Below, in pieces: positions 23,901-30,925 of a stretch of DNA of 64,000 nt. The DNA is from Antedon mediterranea. Its lineage: Eukaryota > Echinodermata > Crinoidea > Comatulida > Antedonidae. The notes beneath the pieces are model-generated. The model was not told the origin of the DNA. It saw nothing but the letters and a program-made list of their open reading frames with translations, and searched no databases. The position numbers and the translations under genes are program-made. Numbering within the stretch: the first letter of the stretch is position 1; each line of letters begins with the position of its first letter. The DNA is taken from positions 21,988,365-22,052,364 of the forward strand of contig NC_092678.1 of the NCBI RefSeq assembly GCF_964355755.1, read 5' to 3'.

Positions 23901-26900
23901 CTAATTGTGTAAATGGAGTTTAGTATAAGAAGTATGCCTAATGGTGACTATGCCTAATAATATTGGTTGATATAATGTCTAATGGTGGCTATATATGCCT
24001 AATGTGGTGGCTCTATATGCCTAATAATAATATGATGGCTATGCCTAATATGATGGCTATGCCTAAAGTGGTGGCTATTTATAACTAGTATGGTATCTAT
24101 ACTGTATGCCTAATATGGTGGCTATATGCCTAATATGATGGTCATATGCCTAATATGGTGGCTATATGCCTAATATGGGTGGTCATATGCCTAATATGGT
24201 GGCCATAAATGCCTAATGGTGGCCATATGCCTAATGGTGGCTATACAGTAATATGCCTAATATGGTGACTATATATTTAATACAAATATGATGGCTACAT
24301 TATAATGCATTATATGGTGGCCATATGTATAATTATGATGGCTATATGACTAAAATGCTGGTCATATGCCTAATATTGTGGTTTTGGTACAAACAAGTCT
24401 ATATTGACTATTATTATTAATGACAAAAACATAGACATTTTGTGTAAATAAATGTTCACATAAACATTTAGTTATTTCTCGTAAACCAGAAAAAAAGCCC
24501 ACTTGTCTTCAACACATTTGTATTAATCAGAACAGTTACAAAATCGCACACTTGCTCCGTCTAGTTAAAACCAAATCTTGGCAACGATATGAATGGCAGC
24601 GGGTCTAACATTTCAAACGTGCTGATTGTAGAAACAGGTTTTGCACTCTACATTCTCTCAGGAACCCACTGTTTTCCTCAAGTAAGATTAACAAACAAAT
24701 CAGGGAAAGCCAAATTTCATTTCAATTTCAAAATTGTAGCAATTAAAAAAAACAATTACTATCGCAAAGAGAAATGTTTCTGAAATTTTCAGTGATTGAC
24801 AAATGTATGATACTGTTTATGTTGACTTTGACATTTTTCCATTGATTTTTGGTCGTGTTTCTGCAGCCAAAAATTAATCGATAATTAACTGTTCCTGTGG
24901 AAACGAGGTTTAACAGATTCCGATTTTTTATTAATTATCTGATTGGTTAAAAAATTATAGTTCGAAGGGTAATTTATTGGGGAAAATAGTTGTAAAAAGA
25001 AATTCTCTAAATTGTTCAGTTTTTAATGATCACAACAAAAACAAAATACTAGCCAACAGTTGCTAATAGTTCGGATACTGTGAAAGTGAAAAAGAAACTT
25101 TATCAACTTCGTGATTATTAATTTTAAATTTTTTATCAAATATATATTATTTTAAAACATTAATAAGTAGTGACATAAACTTACCATTTCCAGTATCTTT
25201 GTCAAAACATTTTTTTTAAAGTACAAGGTTAGACCGAGTTTAATTTTGCTCTTGTCAACTTCTGTCAAATGAAAAAGAAATAAATGTCATTTATGTTTCT
25301 AAGTCAAGGTTGTACAGTATTTTAACATTTTCTAAATGTATTAGAATTTACGCTAATTTGGTGTTGCGGTGTGTCACTAGATCATGTGATAGGAACCACT
25401 ACTATAACAAAATTCAGTATACAGTAATTACTCCATGCCATGAAAACATGCCATCATGTTTCACATAAATTCTTTATTATGTTATGAGCAATTGAATGTA
25501 CATTATACTAGATAGAGATAATATTGTGTAGAACTGGCATACCAAGAAAGTGAAAAGAAATCATTTTTTTAACTTTAATAATATATAATCTACTAATTCA
25601 GTAGCAATAATATTGTAATACTGTATGTTCTATCTTAGGTAATCCTCCTCTAAGCCTATTTAATTTTATGTCACTTAAAGCTAGACATTCCTACAGTGAT
25701 AGTTTGTGCGTACTGTAGCCTTAAAATCTCCAGAACCAAAATAGAATTAGGTTTGACAAGCTTGTTAAACGAATGAACAACAATGTATAACGTCCGTGTC
25801 CATACGTAATTCCGATACAAAACTCTGTACGAGGAAAACAATTATCAGTTAATTCAATCTGACTGAAGACAGATGAAGAAAATAGTACTATTATGCTTTA
25901 TAAAGCAACATGCTGACAACAAGAGTGCAAAACAAAATCCTGTTTGTCTGATATCAATAATAGTTATTAAGCCTGTAAGTTTAAAAAAAAAGTGTGATGT
26001 GCCCAAACATGGTAGTGATATACCCAAATATAGTAGTGATAATGTCCATATGGGCACATCTAATTTTTTGTCACAGAATTTTTGATACTGATAGTGTTGA
26101 CAGAGCTTTAGGTAAATTACAAATTTAAAAATATGTTAACAATTGAAATCTTAAATATGGAAAAATCATTTCATTTAAATCTAATTACATTGTGATATCT
26201 TTAATATATTGTAATATTTTGTACTAATATATTAGCCATTATAAACGTGGAAATTACATAATTGTTATTACCCATAATGCCTCAGGAGAGTACATGGCTT
26301 GATTAGTCTAACTGCAAATTACATAATTGTTATTACCCATAATGCCTCAGGAGAGTACATGGCTTGATTAGTCTAACTGCTGTTTGCCTGTCTGTCTGTA
26401 AAATTAATTGGCATCATTTAATCAAATTTAAATAATTTTCTAGGAATTTATTTTAGCAGACAATAATAAGAAGAATAACAGAAATAAATTGGATTTCAGA
26501 AAAATTAGGAATTTTTATATCAAAATCAACCAAACTAGTTTTGATGAGTTGAGAATTTTTTCCAACTTTAAAAGTAAATTTAACAATAAATCAATTCTTG
26601 TGTTAAATCTGAAATGGATTTTTATTTCTTACATAACACCCCATAAGCTCTAACGGTTTAGTTTCATCCCAGAATCCAGGACTAAAAAAACTGCACATTG
26701 AATAAAGTGCAAAACGTGTGTGTCCTCATATCACATTGTAATTGTTAAATAAAATCCGTCAACTGCCGATGGCACAGCCACCAACAGAACGCATCTCCTT
26801 TAATACTTTGCATACCGATGCCAACATAAACATGGTACCGTGCAGTCTGATGTTGATTGTTTGTTGATTAACACCTCCAGTCACTTTGACATGGGTGATA

Positions 26901-27591
26901 TTTGCATCTGTAACGTGTCCACGCTACTAAACTCCGATATCTGTAATGCTATTAACATCATGGCCCTAAAGTCAAATACACCATAATTTGATCATAAGAC
27001 ACCCTGCTGCACCAAAAGGTTATTCAATGGTTTGTGCTCTATAATACGTTTTCTAAATATTTTAATAACCCATCCGTCTCTGGTAAATGTTTTCCCTGTC
27101 GTGATAAAAGCCCCTCAACAGGAGTTATAATCCAATTATATTGTTTAATATATGGCGAATATTTTCTCCATTTAAAGCAATTGCTGTTTGCTAGCTTTTG
27201 TATTTAAATTTCAAACACAATTAATTAATATTTTTAACTAAATTAATTTTGTTTGTATGAAAAATTTAACTTTCGATAAACCAATTATCAAATACTCACT
27301 TGCTATGTTAATAAGTGAGTACTTGATATTTGGATTATAGAAAGTTACATTTTTTATACAATATTATTTTGAAACCAGGTGAAATTTTTCGAGAATTAAT
27401 TTTGTTTCTTCAAATACTAGGTCCAGGAGATAGTGGGTACCACACCTGGTTCACTACCACAACCACCACAAACCAAACATACCAAGATATACCGACGAGG
27501 GATGGCTGAGGAATCGTACAACTACCATGTACATGGTGACATCAATGCTTTATACTCAGAAATATTATTGAATCGGATTTGTGATCCATAA
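3332..27591 (+). CDS. CPED1: CPED1 orthologue (cadherin-like and PC-esterase domain protein), 19 coding exons
   Basis: Nineteen exons join in one frame with no stop: 3332-3676, 8547-8745, 9176-9318, 9989-10073, 11070-11250, 11432-11609, 11707-11891, 12062-12134, 13112-13285, 13637-13741, 14012-14333, 14500-14689, 15142-15322, 15490-15613, 17184-17320, 17688-18010, 21356-21443, 22415-22561, 27421-27591 (3351 nt, 1116 aa; human CPED1 is about 1026 aa). Order: basic N-tail (1-18), one membrane helix (about 19-42, type II anchor), TTL-like ATP-grasp region (about 225-535), linker, cadherin-like beta-sandwich (about 670-780), Cys-rich segment (829-874), PC-esterase with GDS at 879-881. It is probably a luminal secretory-pathway enzyme; its substrate is unknown. 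The start is the first ATG before the basic tail; a GTG two codons upstream is unlikely. The gene lies head-to-tail with a Wnt16-type gene, as in human. Assembly confidence is high; enzymatic activity is inference. Confidence 0.9.
3797..3862 (-). mobile_element. Short non-LTR retrotransposon tail
   Basis: Read on the minus strand it contains AAATCCGGAATAAATTTAAT and ends in AATTGAATTGAA, an AATTG-type tail similar in style to the fragment in MITE copy 4. CPED1 intron 1. Confidence 0.4.
3869..3881 (+). repeat. G13 tract
   Basis: Thirteen consecutive G in CPED1 intron 1; similar runs at 44023-44037 (15) and 52226-52239 (14). Confidence 0.9.
5127..5182. repeat. Local GATCATGG-AAAAGATC repeats
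   Basis: The phrase GATCATGGTAAAAGATC recurs as GATCATGGGAAAAGATC 38 bases later, with a diverged unit between. Each has GATC at both ends, so the block is rich in small palindromes. Confidence 0.5.
5874..6232. repeat. AT-repeat cluster
   Basis: (AT)n runs at 5874-5901, 6034-6048, 6076-6096 and 6213-6232, separated by unique-looking sequence that may be an old repeat. Likely unstable in length. Confidence 0.7.
7431..7579. mobile_element. Family-1 MITE, copy 1
   Basis: Begins AAGCTCTGTCTACACTATCA and ends with the inverted complement (GATAGTGTAGACAGAG). Two internal CCATATTTGGG-type subrepeats, one diverged. It lies in CPED1 intron 1 between two fragments of the 0.4-kb TIR family, so it probably inserted into an older element. 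Confidence 0.85.
8547..8745 (+). CDS. CPED1: CPED1 exon 2
   Basis: Codons 116-182. Acceptor TTTGCAG, donor GAAG|GTACAG, phase 0 in and phase 1 out. It encodes a Gln/Lys-rich, probably helical stretch followed by a segment with one N-glycosylation sequon (NGT). A further, unseen in-frame exon in the 4.9-kb intron before it cannot be excluded. Confidence 0.75.
8824..8933. mobile_element. Family-1 MITE, copy 2 (short)
   Basis: About 110 bp with both termini and one CCCAAATATGG subrepeat; the internal part is deleted. In CPED1 intron 2. Confidence 0.85.
8940..9130. mobile_element. Family-3 TIR element, partial copy
   Basis: Contains GACACACCCCTATTTAGGGT and a later GGGACACCCATATT stretch; it directly follows family-1 MITE copy 2 in CPED1 intron 2. 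Confidence 0.5.
9176..9318 (+). CDS. CPED1: CPED1 exon 3
   Basis: Codons 182-229. Acceptor TTTTGCAG, phase 1 in and phase 0 out. The donor AAG|GTACTG is weak. The split glutamate codon (G from exon 2, AA here) rejoins correctly. It leads into the TTL-like region. Confidence 0.75.
9607..9646. repeat. AAT/AAAT microsatellite
   Basis: AATAAT repeats grading into AAATAAAT in CPED1 intron 3. Confidence 0.8.
9989..10073 (+). CDS. CPED1: CPED1 exon 4: start of the TTL-like region
   Basis: Codons 230-258. Acceptor CTGTAG, donor CCAG|GTGTGA. It contains WRKDK, resembling the RKD motif that opens the tubulin-tyrosine-ligase-like fold. Phase 0 in, phase 1 out. Confidence 0.8.
10099..10261. mobile_element. 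Family-1 MITE, copy 3 (reference-like)
   Basis: 163 bp, flanked by TA on both sides (10097-10098, 10262-10263), ends AAGCTC...GAGCTT. It has two internal subrepeats and near-perfect inverted arms, so the single strand can fold into a long hairpin. In CPED1 intron 4. Confidence 0.9.
10751..10983. mobile_element. Family-1 MITE, copy 4, interrupted by a non-LTR fragment
   Basis: Both MITE termini are present, but the left arm is broken at 10791-10885 by a foreign segment with an ACAGAT repeat. In CPED1 intron 4, 0.5 kb from copy 3. Confidence 0.85.
10791..10885 (-). mobile_element. 5'-truncated non-LTR retrotransposon 3' end
   Basis: On the minus strand the insert ends with GACAATAAATGAATCTGTAT followed by TCTGTA-type repeats, the microsatellite-like tail of CR1/L2-type elements. 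The flanks share ATAT, a plausible short target duplication. The superfamily is a guess. Confidence 0.5.
11070..11250 (+). CDS. CPED1: CPED1 exon 5: ATP-grasp lysine
   Basis: Codons 258-318. It contains WVLP (269-272) and RWVVK, with K294 at the position of the ATP-binding lysine in the KWIVKP motif of TTL enzymes, followed by PGGA where TTLs have a Gly-rich loop. Acceptor TTTACAG, donor GTAAGT, phase 1 in and phase 2 out. Confidence 0.85.
11432..11609 (+). CDS. CPED1: CPED1 exon 6: central TTL-like block
   Basis: Codons 318-377. It contains QQYFPNPLL (327-335), SVRAHVLVTS (342-351) and PLTVYIHSQGIVHY (354-367). These line up with the VQRYI.NPLL, DLRVYVLVTS and PLR.Y....GLVRF blocks of TTL-family ligases. 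The DLR aspartate is Ser here, the arginine (R344) is kept, and the later Arg of GLVRF is His. Acceptor TTTTGTAG; donor AAAAAG|GTAAAA. Confidence 0.88.
11707..11891 (+). CDS. CPED1: CPED1 exon 7
   Basis: Codons 378-439, still inside the TTL-like region: the helix-rich stretch between the central and C-terminal ATP-grasp motifs. Acceptor TTTTTTAG, donor CAA|GTAAGT, phase 0 in and phase 2 out. Confidence 0.8.
12062..12134 (+). CDS. CPED1: CPED1 exon 8: metal-binding motif
   Basis: Codons 439-463. It contains LLGFDLIFNSTLHPVIIE, matching the GFD....L.PWLLEVN motif of TTLs; D450 and E463 are likely Mg/ATP ligands. The acceptor is TTTTTAAG. The inferred donor GAG|GTTGGT is non-consensus but is the only join that restores E-V-N with exon 9. 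Confidence 0.8.
12245..12361. mobile_element. Family-2 MITE, copy a (right end lost)
   Basis: Left end AAGCTTGGTTCCCACTAGAT, an internal TGATTGGTCATTGCGTTGC segment and a short right remnant AAGCTTA. CPED1 intron 8. Confidence 0.65.
12399..13029. mobile_element. TTAA-flanked DNA transposon, 631 bp
   Basis: TTAA at 12395-12398 and 13030-13033 flanks termini AGCCCCATTCCCT and AGGGAAGGGGTCT, inverted complements with two mismatches. TTAA duplication is typical of piggyBac and Kolobok elements. Inside, an ATG at 12702 starts a 19-codon frame that meets a GTATAT donor-like site at 12761 and then TAGGCCTA-rich sequence, like a relic first exon. CPED1 intron 8. Confidence 0.65.
13112..13285 (+). 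CDS. CPED1: CPED1 exon 9
   Basis: Codons 464-521. It begins VNGHPDL, completing the ATP-grasp E-V-N motif (E463, N465). Acceptor TTTCGCAG, donor AAAG|GTAAAA, both phases 0. Confidence 0.85.
13637..13741 (+). CDS. CPED1: CPED1 exon 10
   Basis: Codons 522-556. It has two cysteines and ends in a Gln/Lys-rich stretch that marks the end of the TTL-like region. Acceptor TTGTTAG, donor CAG|GTTAGT, both phases 0. Confidence 0.75.
13824..13955. mobile_element. Family-1 MITE, copy 5
   Basis: 132 bp with both termini, one subrepeat and a TA flank on the left. In CPED1 intron 10. Confidence 0.85.
14012..14333 (+). CDS. CPED1: CPED1 exon 11: linker
   Basis: Codons 557-664, polar and charged, probably partly disordered, between the TTL-like region and the beta-sandwich. 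Acceptor TTTTTAG, donor GAAG|GTACAG, phase 0 in and phase 1 out. Confidence 0.8.
14421..14558 (+). repeat. Tandem duplication across the exon 12 acceptor
   Basis: About 70 bases (14421-14490) are repeated at 14491-14558. Both copies have TTTCAGATC followed by CAGACTATGCCATAC and a CTTTGAGCC-type stretch. The downstream copy is the real exon start; the upstream one is diverged and out of frame. Confidence 0.75.
14500..14689 (+). CDS. CPED1: CPED1 exon 12: cadherin-like beta-sandwich, first half
   Basis: Codons 664-727. The pattern LSFSPEFDP-type start, YTSEYYAKVPYD and CDCEVRLEDK fits the cadherin-like beta-sandwich (PF12733-type) repeat. Acceptor TCATTTCAG, donor CAAG|GTAACT. A decayed tandem copy of its first 60 or so bases, acceptor included, lies just upstream (14421-14490). 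Confidence 0.85.
15142..15322 (+). CDS. CPED1: CPED1 exon 13: cadherin-like beta-sandwich, second half
   Basis: Codons 727-787. NRVNLLVVDIT followed by NTYVVHVYRE is the typical closing pair of strands of the cadherin-like beta-sandwich. Acceptor ATCACCAG, donor ACAG|GTAAAG, phase 2 in and phase 0 out. Confidence 0.85.
15490..15613 (+). CDS. CPED1: CPED1 exon 14
   Basis: Codons 788-829. Three cysteines flank a Trp-Pro-containing stretch leading toward the esterase domain. Acceptor TCGTTTAG, donor CCAG|GTGGGT, phase 0 in and phase 1 out. Confidence 0.8.
15765..15910. mobile_element. Family-1 MITE, copy 6 (diverged)
   Basis: Termini recognisable (CTGTCTACACTATCA on the left, GTGTAGAGAGAGCTT on the right) with several mismatches, so it is older than copies 3 or 5. 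In CPED1 intron 14. Confidence 0.75.
16789..16978. mobile_element. Family-2 MITE, copy b (degenerate)
   Basis: Left end AAGCGTAGTTCCCACTAGGA after TTA, with a TTGACCAATGAAAAGCGAA internal segment; the right end is poorly matched. CPED1 intron 14. Confidence 0.5.
17184..17320 (+). CDS. CPED1: CPED1 exon 15: Cys-rich lead-in to PC-esterase
   Basis: Codons 829-874. Five cysteines, RWQPYTCRH and LQECMAGKR immediately before the catalytic GDS motif; PC-esterase and NXPE proteins share this kind of Cys-rich lead-in. Acceptor TTCTTTAG, donor AAAAAGG|GTATGT. Confidence 0.85.
17688..18010 (+). CDS. CPED1: CPED1 exon 16: PC-esterase catalytic GDS
   Basis: Codons 875-982. VIFLGDSTNRG places the expected nucleophile at S881; IVIGGVHWLATHHL (960-973) is the second conserved block. 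Two N-glycosylation sequons (NGT at 895, NRT at 916) support a luminal location. Acceptor AATACAG, donor TTAAG|GTATTA, phase 0 in and phase 2 out. Confidence 0.9.
18873..19110. repeat. Three-unit imperfect tandem repeat
   Basis: Units of about 80-90 bp beginning GGCCAAAAACTGTCATGAG at 18873, about 18963 and 19043, each followed by TAGTTAGGC and a CTTCTGCTGC-like stretch. CPED1 intron 16. Confidence 0.7.
19770..19911. mobile_element. Family-1 MITE, copy 7 (both ends carry the same change)
   Basis: Left end AGCCTTGTCTACACTATCA, right end the exact complement TGATAGTGTAGACAAGGCT. The usual CTCTGTC is CCTTGTC on both arms. In CPED1 intron 16. Confidence 0.85.
20379..20519. mobile_element. Family-1 MITE, copy 8
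   Basis: Starts AAGCGCTGTCTACACTATCA. The right end GATAGTGTATAGTAGCTTC is damaged. One subrepeat. In CPED1 intron 16. Confidence 0.8.
21356..21443 (+). CDS. CPED1: CPED1 exon 17
   Basis: Codons 982-1011, part of the PC-esterase fold. It restores the frame after the 3.3-kb intron 16. Acceptor TTTATAG, donor CCA|GTAAGT, phase 2 in and phase 0 out. Confidence 0.82.
21489..21688. repeat. 17-bp minisatellite
   Basis: About eleven copies of TAATCCCACTTCATGTC with minor variants (CACCTC, TTTATG). CPED1 intron 17, starting 46 bases after exon 17. Confidence 0.9.
22415..22561 (+). CDS. CPED1: CPED1 exon 18: C-terminal esterase block
   Basis: Codons 1012-1060. It ends RYKDFLQGKCSCHFHK, where D1048 and one of H1057/H1059 are candidates for the remaining catalytic residues of the SGNH/PC-esterase triad. 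Acceptor CTCTGCAG, donor AAG|GTCAGA, both phases 0. Confidence 0.85.
22660..22808. mobile_element. hAT-like short element, copy 1
   Basis: Starts CAGTAGCGTAACAACTAAG, contains GCTCACTGGCTAA, ends TTACGCCACTG. CAGTGGCG-type inverted ends are common in hAT non-autonomous elements. No clear 8-bp duplication. CPED1 intron 18. Confidence 0.5.
23932..24382. repeat. Irregular minisatellite, 18-22 bp unit
   Basis: About 20 variable copies around the core ATGCCTAATATGGTGGCTAT. CPED1 intron 18. Confidence 0.9.
25970..26110. mobile_element. Family-1 MITE, copy 9 (left end eroded)
   Basis: The right end (GTTGACAGAGCTTTA) and two subrepeats are clear; the left end is reduced to AAGCCTGT. Short frames over it on both strands are artefacts of the palindrome. 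In CPED1 intron 18. Confidence 0.75.
26251..26380. repeat. Perfect 65-bp tandem duplication
   Basis: 26251-26315 is repeated base for base at 26316-26380. CPED1 intron 18. Perfect identity means either a recent event or an assembly artefact. Confidence 0.95.
27421..27591 (+). CDS. CPED1: CPED1 exon 19: terminal coding exon
   Basis: Codons 1061-1116 and the TAA stop at 27589-27591. A Pro/Gln/Thr-rich stretch leads to a conserved-looking tail ending SEILLNRICDP. Acceptor ATACTAG. It lies 4.9 kb from exon 18 and joins in frame. Confidence 0.8.
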   Translation, partial: VQEIVGTTPGSLPQPPQTKHTKIYRRGMAEESYNYHVHGDINALYSEILLNRICDP

Positions 27592-28116
27592 TAATGTAAT
27601 AGCTTCAAGACTGTGTCTTTTAAAAAAAACAGACCAAACTGCTAGTTATTTTCCTAAAGACATTCATTAACAAAATATGTTGTTTCATGTGTGTGATATT
27701 TTATTTTATGTGCCTTACTCTATCATGATAAATTTGTCATTATATTTATTTTTAAATTACTGAGGAATTAATTATTTAAATCATAGTCAACTGAATTAAT
27801 GTTTTATGTATGGGAACTTGAAAAACAAGCACAGGGTGGCAGTATGATTGTCAACCTAAATTTCTTTTACCCACCCTGCCTTAATACACCTCGTCTTAAT
27901 ACACCCCTCCCCAAGATGGGGTTAAACATCTTATCACATTGATCTGTTTTTAGGGGCAGATCCAGGATTTTTAAAGATGATTAAAGCCCATGTGATATCA
28001 CTGTAATTATTTATGATAACCTGTTGTGTTTGTAAATTCCTTGTATCAATTTTGTTACCACAACCAAATTATTCTAACCTCATAAATACTAAATCAACAG
28101 TTGTAAAAATTGGGAA

Positions 28117-28122
28117 AATAAA
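28117..28122 (+). terminator. CPED1: Possible CPED1 polyadenylation signal
   Basis: AATAAA about 530 bases after the CPED1 stop. Other AATAAA hexamers occur in this AT-rich DNA (for example near 28840), so the choice is uncertain. Confidence 0.25.
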
Positions 28123-28239
28123 TGTAAACAATTTGGAAACTACAAAGGTCATCCATATCAGGTGCTTGACATCGTAACCTAATTTATTTGATTTTCCGTG
28201 TTTTACCAATTATTTGTAATTTAAATTATTTATTCTTAT

Positions 28240-28447
28240 ATTTTTTTTTCCTTTTGGTAAACCTTAAAAAACAGACTTAATATTTCGCTATGTTTTGGCT
28301 TCTAGCATCGGTAGCCTTGTTCACGAGAGTGACATATTGGTTATTTATCATCACTTATTGTGTCTCGGGTTGTCTAGCGCCACCACCACTTGTTTCAGCT
28401 TTTCGCTATTTCTATTTTTTATGGTTTACCAAAAGGAAAAAAAAAAA
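28240..28447. repeat. Foldback element with long inverted arms
   Basis: The left arm (T run, then CCTTTTGGTAAACC) and right arm (GGTTTACCAAAAGG, then A run) are inverted complements; similarity extends about 12 bases further inward. The interior is unique. About 650 bases past the CPED1 stop. Confidence 0.6.
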
Positions 28448-29099
28448 TTAATTATTTGAAACCAGATGAATTTTTTCAAGAAATTATTTATTCGTTGTAT
28501 AATGATTAATAAATATTATTTATGCAATCTCCCTGAAACATAGTCAATTGACTATCCTATAAGTTACATAAATGACTTAAGTATGTAAATAGTGTAACTA
28601 AATTAGTATAGAATTTTCTTTGTAAATTATGTAAATATATGCATGTAAAGATAAATTATTTGATTTTCTGAAGAAAAGTTTAGGCTTATTAGAATTATGA
28701 TATTTGTAATGAGAATTGGGAAAAATGTTTTTTGATGGATAGAAATGACAAAATATGCTTTATCAAACAGTGAACAAACTAGGTGCTAAATTGTACTTGA
28801 ACAAGAATGCCTTACTTACAGGAACATTTTATAAGAAAAATAAATTTTAAAAGTAGTGAATATGATGATCTGTGATTTCATACAATACATGTAAATGTAA
28901 ATACAATATAATCATTACTATAACACTGTTGATGTTGTTACCCACCAACACTTAATTTCAAAGCAGACCCTGCTCGATGCTGTTTGTTTTAACACTATGC
29001 CCAAGCCTACAGTAGTACAGAGAAGAGTAAAATTAAGTAATTTCACTCTTCCCTGACCCTGAGGTTGAAAAGACCTCTTCTTGCCTAGAGCTGCTCTCT

Positions 29100-29300
29100 C
29101 TAGGCCTACATACATGTATTATAAACACTAACCCTAAAACGTACGATTACAATATGTAAGATGGCCTAGCGTAAGTAGGTTTAGGAGGTCAGCCTATACA
29201 GTAGACCTATTAGGTCTAGCCTAGGTAGGCCTACTGCTCGGGCTAGGCTAGGCCTGGTGGCAGTTAGTAGGTACTCAGGATTAGAGTGATTGGCCTATTA
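29100..29300. repeat. Smaller TAGGCCTA-rich block
   Basis: Several TAGGCCTA and CTAGG words in 200 bases, next to the promoter-like cluster at 29440-29520. Confidence 0.6.
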
Positions 29301-29439
29301 TGGCGACGTTTTAATCAACTTTGTAGATAGGTCATAATCGTGAAAACCGTGCACTCTTCTTTAGCCTTAAAATCAGCCAAACACATCAGTTCAATTAATG
29401 TTTAAAACTTACAATTTTCTTTTTATTTCATATCGTTCG

Positions 29440-29520
29440 TACGTCCGATGTTGCTTGATAGGCGGGCGGCGGCGGGAAGGATGAACAGTGGATATTGTCT
29501 CTGATTGGTCAGTAGTTCAT
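29440..29520 (-). promoter_or_regulatory. Promoter-like cluster, probably minus strand
   Basis: On the minus strand: CCAAT box (GACCAATCAG), E2F-like TTCCCGCC, GC-rich stretch, then a possible non-coding exon and a GTAAGT donor near 29410. No coding exon follows that I can recognise. Confidence 0.3.
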
Positions 29521-29987
29521 TGTCGAAACAGGTGAATTATCGTCTGATTTTACGACGCCCTCTCTCGATAATTCTGCAACATTATGAATATGATTATCCA
29601 TGCGCGTACGTGTTACGATAACGTCAAAAACCAGATATAAAACTGATTTTTTTAGCTCAGTTGATTAACATCGACAGGAAATTCCCACGATATATAAGAA
29701 ATTCTACCTTTTAAGGAACATCGTTATTTATTTCAAAACATCATTAGGCAGTATTTATTTTATAATTGTCTACATATCATCTTCAATATTTTCTACAGTC
29801 ACTATTAATAAGAGCATCTTTTAAAATTGTCTAGAGCCTATTCCCTATGCAGTAACACATAATTATAATAGATGATAATACTATTGGCATTTAAAATAAG
29901 AAGTTTTTTAAAGATTACAAATAGTGTACATTTTTTTTTCTGAAATCTTTAGTTTCAATATAAGTGTACCCTAGGTACATAACACTA

Positions 29988-30167
29988 AAGCGTGGTTGCC
30001 ACTACCGACGCAACGCAAGGACGTAACGGAACGCAAGTGAATTGACCAATCACAAGCGATGGCTTATTCGCTTGTGATTGCTAACTGTCTATAACATCTC
30101 TTGTCATTGGTTAAAACGCTTGCGTTGCGTTTACATCCTTGCGTTACGTTCTAGTGGGAACCAAGCT
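29988..30167. mobile_element. Family-2 MITE, copy c (full length)
   Basis: About 180 bp flanked by TA, ends AAGCGTGGTTGCCACTA and TAGTGGGAACCAAGCT. The arms carry ACGCAACGCAAGGACGTAA and its complement, and internal ATTGG/CCAAT boxes lie in inverted orientation. Confidence 0.8.
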
Positions 30168-30784
30168 TAATATGAACTTTCTTATCCTTTCACTATTTTG
30201 TATTCCTACCTGTACCTTTATACCACCAAAATAAAAGCGATACAAACGCACTATCGGAGGCTAACAAGCTCCCAGCAGCAGGCTGAACAGACCTGAACTT
30301 ATTAAATAGTCTATTCAGATAGGGCCCAGAAATTTGGACTAACGGTTTTATTTATAATCATTTATTACCCAAAGTGATAATTAAATTAATATGGTAATTC
30401 ATATAAATTGATTTAAACACTAAACACCAATATAAAACGGGAAATATCAGTAATGATTGTTTAGGGATCAAAATTAGAAGTAAAACTTGTCTTACAATGA
30501 CCCCTAAAATAATAATAATAATTAAAACAAAATAAGAACGGTACCGTATAAATAAACACATACAACGCATAAAATGAAATAAATATAATTGTAATTTGCC
30601 TAAGAAATTAAACTTTATTTTTAACCTATTTGTATGCAGGCGTACTTCACAACCATCGCGTAATTTATGCCTTACGTACGTATGTCTTCTTGAAAACATA
30701 ATTTTAATTTTTGTTTCTCAGACAATTGAAGTTAAAACAAATGAGGAGTAATTAAACCTTGATTGAATTACAATAACTTTCGAG

Positions 30785-30925
30785 TGACTGATTTCCCAAT
30801 CGTCTTTGTAAAGGAGACACTCGTTTATTAGGGGTATTATTTGCTCTCGTTCGTTTCACTGAAAAGTGTCCCCTTAAAAAGAGTAGTCCCAAAGGAGGGG
30901 TTCGACTTTAGGGCCTATGTTTTAA
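30785..30925. mobile_element. Family-3 TIR element, partial copy
   Basis: Contains TCTCGTTCGTTTCACTGAAA and AAGTGTCCCC, as in the full copy. Intergenic. Confidence 0.5.

Larger units (their letters stand above)
22562..27420. other. CPED1 intron 18
   Basis: A 4.9-kb intron. It holds a hAT-like fragment (22660-22808), a minisatellite (23932-24382), a degraded family-1 MITE (25970-26110) and a perfect 65-bp tandem duplication (26251-26380). No exon recognised. Confidence 0.55.

Noticed and set aside
21489-24382. CRISPR-like array in the repeats at 21.5 and 23.9-24.4 kb
   Set aside because: Units are contiguous minisatellite repeats without unique spacers, inside an animal gene.
25854-26085. 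Overlapping frames on both strands with repeated LGIS/LGTS phrases; similar ones near 35959-36219 and 63272-63469
   Set aside because: They translate the subrepeats of the palindromic MITE; the repeated peptide comes from the DNA repeat.
30358-30699. Minus-strand frame of 113 codons, hydrophobic
   Set aside because: No family motif and AT-driven Ile/Leu/Tyr-rich composition; no splice or promoter support.
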